The position numbers were made by a program, and so were the translations under genes. DNA of 5,367 bases from Thiotrichaceae bacterium (GTDB lineage: Bacteria; Pseudomonadota; Gammaproteobacteria; Thiotrichales; Thiotrichaceae), in contig JALWYT010000209.1 of the NCBI GenBank assembly GCA_026992705.1, positions 1 to 5,367 on the forward strand, in the 5' to 3' direction. The notes under the pieces are model-generated. The model was not told where the DNA came from and made no database searches. It saw only the letters and a program-made list of their open reading frames with translations. Positions 1 to 5,367 of this stretch are shown here, in pieces (position 1 is the stretch's first letter; the number at the start of each line of letters is the position of its first letter).

Positions 1-311
1 GTTATCAATTAAGGATAATCTCAATTAATTCAAATTAAATTTATCAATAAACAAAAGTTAAATACATAACATTAAGAAAATTTATCTTGATTTAAACAGA
101 AATTCCTTAATACAAATATAAGCGGGGGCTTCGGATAATTTGCACCAAACAGTAATATTGATACATATAAGAGTTGTTTGATATTAACGTAGTCATCACC
201 ATAAGACCAGTATAAATAGATAATTTATGAACAAAATAGTCTTATATTGTGACAAAAGGATAAATATAAAAGGTGATACAATACTCATACTTGCATCACC
301 AATCAAACTGA
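1..311. other. Gene-free AT-rich left flank
   Basis: No open frame of believable length or composition enters from the left edge on either strand; all frames meet stops quickly. The stretch is very AT-rich apart from a short G-rich patch at 120-135. It holds nested inverted repeats at 195-245 and, next to trxA, a likely terminator at 262-300. Several TTGAT-like and TATA-like hexamers occur, but in sequence this AT-rich they cannot be told from chance, so no promoter is called. Confidence 0.6.
262..300 (-). terminator. Probable Rho-independent terminator of trxA
   Basis: Read on the minus strand, 11 bases after the trxA stop there is a hairpin with arms GGTGAT (300-295) and ATCACC (277-272). 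One A/C mismatch is followed by a further CAA/TTG pairing inside. It is followed at once by a T-rich run, TTTTATATTT (271-262). Position, strand and T run all fit an intrinsic terminator, although the stem is weak and has a mismatch. Confidence 0.55.
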
Positions 312-638
312 TTAGATATTTTGGTCAAGGAAAGCGGTTAATTGTGATTTTGACAATGCACCAACTTTTGTTGCCTCAACATCCCCACCTTTAAACAACA
401 TTAATGTTGGGATACCACGAACTCCATATTTTGGTGCAATACCAGAATTTTCATCAATATTAATTTTAGCAACTTTAATTTTGCCCGCATATTCTTGAGC
501 AATTTCTTCTAAAATGGGAGCAATCATTTTGCAAGGTCCACACCATTCAGCCCAATAATCAACCAATACAGGTGTTGAGCTTTGTAATACCTCTGTGTCG
601 AAGCTATCGTCTGTCAATGTAATAATGTGATCACTCAC
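312..638 (-). CDS. trxA: Thioredoxin TrxA
   Basis: Cytosolic thiol-disulfide oxidoreductase that reduces disulfides in client proteins such as ribonucleotide reductase and is itself reduced by thioredoxin reductase. The 108-residue length is normal for a single-domain thioredoxin. The active site WCGPCK is at residues 32-37 (redox cysteines 33 and 36). The buried acidic residue is Asp27 in the VDYWAEW segment, and the cis-proline is Pro77 in RGIPTL. The N-terminus (MSDHIITLTDDSF) lines up with the E. coli protein, so the GTG start at 636-638 is credible. A GGAG Shine-Dalgarno at 650-647, 8 bases upstream, supports it. The gene is transcribed alone, divergently from the DUF3108 gene, with a likely terminator just after its stop. 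Confidence 0.96.
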   Translation of the reverse strand: MSDHIITLTDDSFDTEVLQSSTPVLVDYWAEWCGPCKMIAPILEEIAQEYAGKIKVAKINIDENSGIAPKYGVRGIPTLMLFKGGDVEATKVGALSKSQLTAFLDQNI

Positions 639-783
639 TATTATATCTCCATGATTAATTTATCAAATATTATCGTTTTAAATATATTATCTATAATAAT
701 AGAAGTCGCCTGCATTAGGTCAAGGAACATTTTGCTATTTTTCTAGTCCAGAAAGCAAGAAAGCAATAGTAAAAGGATATTAA
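639..783. promoter_or_regulatory. Divergent spacer between trxA and the DUF3108 gene
   Basis: Both flanking genes are read outward from this 145-base AT-rich spacer, so it should carry a promoter for each. On the plus strand a perfect TATAAT lies at 692-697, but only poor -35 matches lie upstream (for example TTATCG at 671-676, spacing 15). On the minus strand several TATTAT/GATAAT hexamers overlap and none can be preferred. Clear ribosome sites exist at both ends: GGAG for trxA and AAGGA (773-777) for the plus-strand gene. Confidence 0.4.
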
Positions 784-1482
784 ATGAAAATTATTAACTA
801 CATTATACTTTTTTACATAAGTATTATCAGCCCTCAGTTGTACGCACTACCTAATGCTTATAGTGCTAGCTATAAAGTATCAAAATCAGGTTTATTATTA
901 GGTTCAATGCAGGTTAGTTTAGTTTATCAAGGTAATCAATACTATTATCATAAATTAACTAAGGCTTCTGGAGTTGCAGCTATATTAAGTGGAGATACCT
1001 TAGTAGAAAATAGTAGCGGTCGTATTCAGGATGGGCAATTAATAACCTTAAAATATTTACGTCATCATAAAAGTAAACGTAAAGTCCAAAAAGATGAATT
1101 TATTTTTAAAACGCCAACACTCGTACAAGGCACTTTTAATCAGCAAGCTTATCAATTAAACGTCCCCCAAGGTACAAGTGATCTATCCTTATTAGAAGTT
1201 AAGTTAATGCAAGATATTGCTAAAGGTGGTTTGCATCACAGCTATAATATTGTGGATCGAGGCAAACTTAAGCAATATCTTGTTAGGAAATTAGGTCAAG
1301 CAGATATTGAAGTTCCTATGGGAAAATACACTTGTGAAAAAGTCCGAATTTCTCCAAAAAATAAATCTCAGCACACAACCGTATGGCTGGCAAAAGAACT
1401 AAATTTCGTACCCGTGCGGATATTGCATGAGGATGATGACGGCAAGCTAGATATTCGTTTGACAAACTATCGTGCCAAGTAA
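784..1482 (+). CDS. Secreted DUF3108 family protein
   Basis: Predicted periplasmic protein of 232 residues with no known enzymatic role. The start is firm: AAGGA at 773-777 lies 6 bases before the ATG. Residues 1-21 look like a Sec signal peptide, with a hydrophobic stretch (IINYIILFYISIIS) and likely cleavage after LYA21. The mature part opens with the pattern YSASYKVSKSGLLLGSM, followed by a KLTKASGVAAILSGD segment. It ends with a TTVWLAKELNFVPVRI segment, which fits the mainly beta DUF3108 fold found in many gammaproteobacteria. No membrane segment follows the signal, and no lipobox is seen. It is a single-gene unit, divergent from trxA and convergent with the broken gene downstream; no terminator hairpin was found after its stop. 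The family call rests on recalled resemblance, not a search. Confidence 0.8.
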   Translation: MKIINYIILFYISIISPQLYALPNAYSASYKVSKSGLLLGSMQVSLVYQGNQYYYHKLTKASGVAAILSGDTLVENSSGRIQDGQLITLKYLRHHKSKRKVQKDEFIFKTPTLVQGTFNQQAYQLNVPQGTSDLSLLEVKLMQDIAKGGLHHSYNIVDRGKLKQYLVRKLGQADIEVPMGKYTCEKVRISPKNKSQHTTVWLAKELNFVPVRILHEDDDGKLDIRLTNYRAK

Positions 1483-1558
1483 AATTATTAAACCAATGCC
1501 TCTACTAATAACCCACCAGTATGTAGTCCCCTAAATTGACCTCACCGATTTCACGACT

Positions 1559-1921
1559 TCAGGGGTTAAATCGTTTTTTAATTTTGTAATCTTTATCCAG
1601 AATATAAAACGGAGCAGATGAGCTACATTGTTTTACAAATAAGCGTTTTTCTTTACGCTCCAGCTCGATATGTTTTACTGAAAAGTGCAGATAATTGAGT
1701 GATAAATCAATAAACTCACCATTAAACTCGACTTGATAAGGCTTACCGTCTGGCATCATTAAACTATAGGGCTTATTTAACATATCTAACACAACTTTAG
1801 CAGCATTTTTATCTGTCGCCTGCTCTCTACCAATACTCATTTTCTCTTTGCTTAGGGTATAAACCTGTTGTGTCGGGAGTTCAAGAAAAGCATGGTATTC
1901 CGATAAACAGCTTTTTCGCAA
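1559..1921 (-). pseudogene. C-terminal open fragment of the broken gene
   Basis: This is a 120-codon open frame whose only start near its 5' end is TTG at 1921-1919, with no ribosome site. It is in the same phase as the upstream fragment but is separated from it by stops (TAA 1978-1976 and TGA 1939-1937). Residues from about 14 on (ELPTQQVYTLSKEKMSIGRE, then KPYSLMMPDGKPYQVEFNGE) look coding. The first dozen residues are probably read out of frame. The true ending probably lies in the +1 frame and stops at 1531. Independent translation is unlikely; it is best treated as part of the larger gene. Confidence 0.5.
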
Positions 1922-1975
1922 GCGGTAGGTATAATATCACAAGCAATATCTTGTGGAATTTTCAATTGCTGTGCC

Positions 1976-2380
1976 TTACTGGCACCTATTACGTTGTAAC
2001 CATAGCCCTTCTTGCTGCTTATAGCCTGTTAGTTTAAGTATTGCATTGTCTATTTCATCGTTGACATTACCTTTGCACTCAAAACCCAATTGCCAGTGAC
2101 TAAAGCCCTGATCTTGTATTAAGCCTGTATCAAAATGGGGTAAGGCGATGCCTCTAAGTAGCAACTGAAAAACATCACGCTCATAGGCACTTGGTTTAAA
2201 GATCATGGCTAAACCTTGTAGACGTGTTGCTGCATCGGCATCTTCAGCTATAGTTTCATTAACGACTGCATTAACTTCATCTTTAGATGGAGTCCCTGAT
2301 GTAACGTGTATTATTTTTTGTACATCCAATCTATTTAGATTGACTAAGATACTTGAAATATAACCAATAAATCTAACCAT
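1976..2380 (-). pseudogene. N-terminal open fragment of the broken gene
   Basis: This 134-codon open frame starts at ATG 2380-2378 with no Shine-Dalgarno sequence. Residues 1-125 look genuine: an acidic middle part (DEVNAVVNETIAEDADAATR), then YERDVFQLLLRGIALPHFD and SHWQLGFECKGNVNDEID. The last nine residues (LWLQRNRCQ) are probably out of frame, because the +1 frame across the same bases reads YGYNVIGA and continues openly. No catalytic motif is recognised. If the frameshift is real, the product is a truncated protein of doubtful function. Confidence 0.5.
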
Positions 2381-2412
2381 TTTTATTTTATAATCGCCAA
2401 ATTGTTATTACA

Positions 2413-2438
2413 TTGTACACTCCTGTTTGAGAGTATAA
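2413..2438. repeat. Imperfect palindrome TTGTACaCTC/GAGaGTATAA
   Basis: The arms TTGTACACTC (2413-2422) and GAGAGTATAA (2429-2438) pair around a 6-base loop, with one A/A mismatch and one G/T wobble. It overlaps the AGGAG ribosome-site-like sequence of the minus-strand gene. It could be an operator or a leader hairpin for that gene, or simply chance in AT-rich DNA. Confidence 0.35.
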
Positions 2439-2493
2439 CTAAATTATTATTTGTTATGTTAAGAGATTTTACTTTGAATTTAGAATTATTGAT

Positions 2494-2521
2494 AACAGTC
2501 TTAACTATACATAAACAGTCT
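2494..2521. repeat. Direct repeat AACAGTCT, 20-base period
   Basis: Two exact copies of AACAGTCT (2494-2501 and 2514-2521) lie 20 bases apart, about two helical turns, upstream of apaH. The second copy also forms the small palindrome ACAGTCTGT (2515-2523). The spacing suits a protein binding one face of the DNA, but eight-base copies in AT-rich sequence are weak evidence. Confidence 0.3.
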
Positions 2522-2644
2522 GTATCATTAATATCACCTTCATATCATTTTATTGTCATCAATCGCTAAGAACTATTAGAAAAAATAGCTTTCTTTTATA
2601 CTGGCATGAGGAATAACTTTTAAATATAAGAAACAAAAAAGACT

Positions 2645-3466
2645 ATGGCTACTTATGCAATTGGTGATTTACAAGGCTGTTATGATCCCCTTGTTCGATT
2701 ACTTGATAAGCTACACTTTGATCCAAGCAAAGATACTTTATGGCTAGTAGGTGACTTAGTTTGTCGAGGTCCACAATCTCTTGAAACATTACGATTTATT
2801 AAATCACTTGATAAAAGTGCAAAATGTGTATTAGGTAATCATGATATTAGTTTAATTGCTAGTCATTACGGTTTGTTTAAACCCCACCCTAGCCTTAAAA
2901 AATTTATGAAATCACCTGATAGAGATGAATTAATTCACTGGCTACGCCATCAGCCTTTGCTACACATTGATTATCAATTAGGGCATTGCATGGTTCATGC
3001 AGGGATTTCCCCCGCTTGGAATTTAAGCGAAGCTAAGCAATATGCAGAAGAAATTGAAACCATATTAAAGACAGGGGATAATTTGCGTGACTGGTTCGAC
3101 AATATGTATCACAACAAACCTAAACGTTGGAAAGCCACATTAAGCGACGGTAAACGTCAGCGTTATATTATAAATAGCTTCACCCGTATGCGATACTGCA
3201 ACAAGTACGGCAAATTAAACTTTAAACAAAAACTATCACCTAATGTGGTGCAACAGCATAAGCCGCACCTTATGCCTTGGTTTAATGTACCCAATAGGTC
3301 AAAAATAGATCTGAAAATCATATTTGGACACTGGTCAACACTAGGGTTTTATGATAGTAACCAAGTAGTTGCCTTAGATACAGGTTGTGTATGGAGTGGT
3401 GAACTCACTGCCTATCAAATTGATACGGTTGAGGATAAAAAAAGGTATTCAATTCAATGTAGGTAA
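2645..3466 (+). CDS. apaH: Symmetrical diadenosine tetraphosphatase ApaH
   Basis: Hydrolyses Ap4A symmetrically to two ADP, and in E. coli also removes nucleoside-tetraphosphate caps from RNA 5' ends; acts in the cytosol. It belongs to the calcineurin-like metallophosphoesterases. The metal-site signatures are present in order: GDLQGC (residues 7-12), GDLVCRGP (36-43), GNHD (64-67), HAGISP (118-123) and FGHW (227-230). ApaH-specific blocks include SFTRMRYC and, near the end, ALDTGCVWSGELTAYQ. The length of 273 residues is normal, and the protein appears intact. The ATG start fits the family N-terminus (MATYAIGDLQGC), though no strong Shine-Dalgarno precedes it. The usual partners ksgA and apaG are absent; instead apaH leads a compact run with the anchored protein and cbiA. 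Confidence 0.96.
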   Translation: MATYAIGDLQGCYDPLVRLLDKLHFDPSKDTLWLVGDLVCRGPQSLETLRFIKSLDKSAKCVLGNHDISLIASHYGLFKPHPSLKKFMKSPDRDELIHWLRHQPLLHIDYQLGHCMVHAGISPAWNLSEAKQYAEEIETILKTGDNLRDWFDNMYHNKPKRWKATLSDGKRQRYIINSFTRMRYCNKYGKLNFKQKLSPNVVQQHKPHLMPWFNVPNRSKIDLKIIFGHWSTLGFYDSNQVVALDTGCVWSGELTAYQIDTVEDKKRYSIQCR

Positions 3467-3474
3467 TAATTTAC

Positions 3475-3933
3475 ATGGCACTCACTGGCTTAGTCGAAGT
3501 AGAGGTAAAAGGAAAGATATATAAAGTTCAAATAAGTCCACCTGCTCCTATGGTTCAATTGGAAGACCTTGAAAAAGCACTAAAGGCTAATCGTGAACAA
3601 TTTGAAGCGGCTAATAAAGCCATTATTGCCGAATACAAAAAAGACGTATTCACACAACCTCCACCATGGGAGCAAAATTACGAAGGTCCTACTCAACAAG
3701 CAATTATTGCTCATCTTAACATCAATGTGCTCATACCGATTATTCAAATGAAAGGTGGTAAAGCAGAATTTAGCAAAGTTGAAACCTTTCCGGTTGAACA
3801 ACGTATAGCAGCTGTCTATAAAAAGGCGGAAATGCAAGTGTTGAATGACTTTCATTCTGAACAAGCACCATTTAAAATGGCAGTTGTTGCTACAATGCTA
3901 ATTACACTTATGATTATCATGACAATCATGTAA
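3475..3933 (+). CDS. Unrecognised protein with C-terminal membrane anchor
   Basis: 152 residues; I do not recognise the family. Residues 1-27 may form a short beta region (GLVEVEVKGKIYKVQISPP). Residues 28-57 are charged and helical (LEDLEKALKANREQFEAANK), possibly a short coiled coil. A proline- and aromatic-rich linker follows (TQPPPWEQNY, 60-69), then a mixed region with EQRIAAVYKKAEMQ. The last 19 residues or so (about 134-152, AVVATMLITLMIIMTIM) form one hydrophobic helix right at the C-terminus. There is no signal peptide, so a tail-anchored inner-membrane protein with its bulk in the cytoplasm is inferred. It starts 8 bases after apaH, whose last codons (AGG TAA) supply a weak AGG 11 bases before the ATG. 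It ends 9 bases before the first possible cbiA start, so co-transcription is likely. Coding is supported by the open frame, spacing and composition. Confidence 0.75.
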   Translation: MALTGLVEVEVKGKIYKVQISPPAPMVQLEDLEKALKANREQFEAANKAIIAEYKKDVFTQPPPWEQNYEGPTQQAIIAHLNINVLIPIIQMKGGKAEFSKVETFPVEQRIAAVYKKAEMQVLNDFHSEQAPFKMAVVATMLITLMIIMTIM

Positions 3934-3942
3934 TATTCTTCA

Positions 3943-5271
3943 ATGTATGATACCGATAATCAGCAAAAACGCATGACTACACAATGCCCCGCTCTTTTTA
4001 TCTCTGCTATTGCATCAGGGCAAGGCAAAACAACCATTACCGCTGGGCTTGCTCGCTATTATCGTAAGCAAGGCAAAAAAGTGATCGTCTTTAAAACAGG
4101 TCCCGATTATCTTGACCCGCTTATTTTGGAAAAAGCCTCAGGCAGTCCCGTTGAGCAGATTGATTTATGGATGATGGGGGAATCAGAATGCCGAAGCCTG
4201 CTTTATCAAGCCGCAAAACAAGCAGATTTAATCCTAGTAGAAGGCGTAATGGGGATGTTCGATGGCAGTCCCAGCGGTGCTGATCTTGCTGAATTATTTA
4301 ATATCCCTGTTGCAGCGGTTATTGATGCTCGCTCAATGGCACAAACCTTCGGAGCCATCGCCAGTGGTCTAGCTCATTATCGCAAAGAGATTCAATTTGC
4401 AGGAGCTATTGCCAATGCCACAGCCAGCCAACGCCATCGAGATTTTATTCAAAACAGTATGCCATCTGACGTGAAATTGCTTGCCTGTTTGCCTAAACAA
4501 GATGCTATGCAGCTTCCACATCGACATCTAGGATTGATTAATCCTGAAGAAGTCAACGATATTGAACAACGGCTCGATGCAATTGCTCAGATTATCGAAG
4601 AATCAGGGCTTGCCAATACGCATATACAAGATGTCAGCTTCCATGCCGAAGCGACTACTCATTACGAGCAAGCCTTAGCAGGGATACAAGTTGCCATTGC
4701 ACGAGATGAAGCATTTAGCTTTATTTATGCAGGAAATATCCGCTTATTAAAAAGCCTAGGGGCAGAGTTACACTTTTTTTCACCCATTCATGATAAAACA
4801 TTGCCTGATTGTGATGTGCTATGGCTGCCGGGCGGCTACCCTGAATTACATCTACAAGCCCTAGAAAATAACCACACAATGCACCACGCCATTCGCCAAC
4901 ACTTTGTAGATAATAAAGTCATATTAGCGGAATGTGGCGGTATGTTATATATCCAACAAAGCCTCACCGATATATCAGGCTATAAAGCTAAAATGATCGG
5001 TCTCATATCAGGTGATGGCATTATGCGAAGCAAAGGCGGCTGCCAAGGAATGCAATCTGCCCCATTGCCAGAAGGCGAAATACGCGGACATGCTCACCAT
5101 CGCTCAAAAAGTGAAAATACCGAAACTGCCATCGCCTATGGCAAACGAGCAAGACACCCCTCACCTGGAGAGAAAATTATCCGTAAACATCGGCTAACAG
5201 CATCTTACATACACTTATATTTTCCCTCAAACTCTGAAGCCATCGTAAAATTATTCAGTCAAAAAATATAA
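3943..5271 (+). CDS. cbiA: Cobyrinate a,c-diamide synthase CbiA/CobB
   Basis: Uses ATP and glutamine to amidate the a and c carboxylates of cobyrinate (or of hydrogenobyrinate in the aerobic route) in cobalamin synthesis; cytosolic. The N-terminal ATP-binding domain has the P-loop-like ASGQGKTT (residues 24-31), FKTGPDYLDP and LVEGVMGMFDG. The C-terminal class I glutamine amidotransferase domain has LWLPGGYPELHL, AECGGML with nucleophile Cys331, and ASYIHLYFPSN with His424. Counting from the first ATG gives 442 residues. The ATG at 3973 (MTTQCPALFISAIASGQGKTT) matches the usual family start and may be the real one; neither start has a Shine-Dalgarno. The block usually close to GHxFHxS reads GHAHHRS here. 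The gene is richer in G+C than its neighbours. No other cobalamin gene is in the window, so the aerobic or anaerobic route cannot be told. Confidence 0.94.
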   Translation: MYDTDNQQKRMTTQCPALFISAIASGQGKTTITAGLARYYRKQGKKVIVFKTGPDYLDPLILEKASGSPVEQIDLWMMGESECRSLLYQAAKQADLILVEGVMGMFDGSPSGADLAELFNIPVAAVIDARSMAQTFGAIASGLAHYRKEIQFAGAIANATASQRHRDFIQNSMPSDVKLLACLPKQDAMQLPHRHLGLINPEEVNDIEQRLDAIAQIIEESGLANTHIQDVSFHAEATTHYEQALAGIQVAIARDEAFSFIYAGNIRLLKSLGAELHFFSPIHDKTLPDCDVLWLPGGYPELHLQALENNHTMHHAIRQHFVDNKVILAECGGMLYIQQSLTDISGYKAKMIGLISGDGIMRSKGGCQGMQSAPLPEGEIRGHAHHRSKSENTETAIAYGKRARHPSPGEKIIRKHRLTASYIHLYFPSNSEAIVKLFSQKI

Positions 5272-5313
5272 CTGATATAAGATAATTCCCTTCCTGCTCG
5301 CTCTGACTTTAAT

Positions 5314-5367
5314 TTAGTTAGGCTCTTCAGGTAAAATTGGCATCAAACGTTGTGATAACCGTTTACC
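5314..5367 (-). CDS. C-terminal end of a gene running off the right edge
   Basis: On the minus strand, an open frame enters from the right edge and reads GKRLSQRLMPILPEEPN before TAA at 5316-5314. The other two minus-strand frames here are stopped. The residue mix looks like a normal protein tail, and the layout would be convergent with cbiA. With only 17 codons visible, no function can be given. One plus-strand frame is also open over the same bases but has no start codon, so the minus-strand reading is preferred. Confidence 0.45.
   Translation of the reverse strand, partial: GKRLSQRLMPILPEEPN

Larger units (their letters stand above)
1531..2380 (-). pseudogene. Broken gene, three apparent frameshifts, family unknown
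   Basis: Two short open frames here (2380-1976 and 1921-1559) are best read as parts of one gene. In the gap, the +1 frame is open from 2028 to 1852 and reads like protein (YGYNVIGASKAQQLKIPQD, then IACDIIPTACEKAVYRN). Dropping one G from the GGG at 2008-2006 joins the first piece to this frame. Adding one T in the TTTT run at 1889-1886 joins it to the last piece, giving MLFLELPTQQVY. Dropping one A from the A6 run at 1579-1574 replaces the ending KKRFNP with KNDLTPEVVKSVRSI, stopping at 1531. The repaired product would be about 282 residues, soluble apart from a mildly hydrophobic N-terminus. I do not recognise the family. All three changes touch homopolymers, so sequencing error is as possible as true gene decay. 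Confidence 0.65.
2381..2644. promoter_or_regulatory. Divergent spacer upstream of apaH
   Basis: This AT-rich, 264-base spacer lies between the broken minus-strand gene and apaH. Near the minus-strand gene it holds AGGAG (2424-2420, minus) placed 6 bases before an ATG that is followed at once by TAA TAA. The same stretch forms an imperfect palindrome at 2413-2438. Further along are two direct copies of AACAGTCT at 2494-2501 and 2514-2521. For apaH, a TATACT hexamer at 2597-2602 could be a -10 element, but no good -35 lies at the right distance. No strong ribosome site precedes apaH, only an A-rich leader. Confidence 0.35.

Noticed and set aside
120..131. G-rich mini-hairpin AAGC-GGGG-GCTT in the left flank
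   Set aside because: The stem is only four pairs; there is no gene for it to terminate and no continuing structure, so it is noted but not called.
640..645. TATAAT on the minus strand just before trxA
   Set aside because: It lies between the GGAG ribosome site and the GTG start, too close to the start codon to be the trxA promoter.
1523..1566. CCCCT/AGGGG arms around the end of the broken gene, and a TGTAGTCCCC sequence resembling an insertion-sequence end
   Set aside because: The arms are five bases around a 28-base loop. No matching inverted end or target duplication was found near 2400, and the bases are better explained as the gene's own C-terminal codons.
2456..2569. Possible 37-codon gene upstream of apaH
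   Set aside because: It has an ATG and a stop but no ribosome site, and its composition (many Leu, Ile, Ser, Thr) is what AT-rich spacer gives by chance.
3580..3864. Open frame of 94 codons on the minus strand
   Set aside because: It lies wholly inside the anchored-protein gene on the opposite strand, and its product is rich in Phe, Cys and Arg with no ribosome site; it is a shadow frame.
5012..5197. Open frame of 61 codons on the plus strand
   Set aside because: It lies inside cbiA in another frame. The cbiA frame carries conserved family motifs across this stretch, so this is a shadow.

Overview
The window reads as AT-rich chromosomal DNA from a gammaproteobacterium. The thioredoxin is very close to the Escherichia coli type. 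ApaH and the secreted DUF3108 protein are also typical of that class. A free-living or host-associated sulfur- or methane-oxidising lineage would fit the base composition and the DUF3108 style, but that is a guess. No mobile element, CRISPR array, tRNA or rRNA was seen.

Layout. Bases 1-311 hold no gene: AT-rich sequence with nested inverted repeats and a likely terminator for the next gene. trxA (thioredoxin) lies on the minus strand at 312-638 with a GTG start. A 145-base divergent spacer separates it from a plus-strand gene for a secreted DUF3108 protein (784-1482). Facing that gene is a broken minus-strand gene (1531-2380, perhaps starting at 2413). It appears as two short open frames, but three single-base indels, each in or next to a homopolymer run, would join it into one protein of about 282 residues. 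I do not recognise its family. After a 264-base spacer comes a compact plus-strand run: apaH (2645-3466), an unrecognised 152-residue protein with a C-terminal membrane anchor (3475-3933), and cbiA/cobB (3943 or 3973 to 5271). At the right edge, the last 17 codons of a minus-strand gene seem to converge on cbiA.

How the genes work together. The window is mostly housekeeping: thiol-disulfide reduction (TrxA), removal of Ap4A and related dinucleotides (ApaH), and corrin-ring amidation in cobalamin synthesis (CbiA). The gaps of 8 and 9 bases between apaH, the anchored protein and cbiA suggest one transcript. No known pathway links these three genes. cbiA is visibly richer in G+C than its neighbours (about 45-53% in sampled 60-base rows, against about 25-42% elsewhere).

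I found no convincing new multi-gene system. The items most worth a second look are the repairable broken gene at 1531-2413 and the anchored protein between apaH and cbiA.
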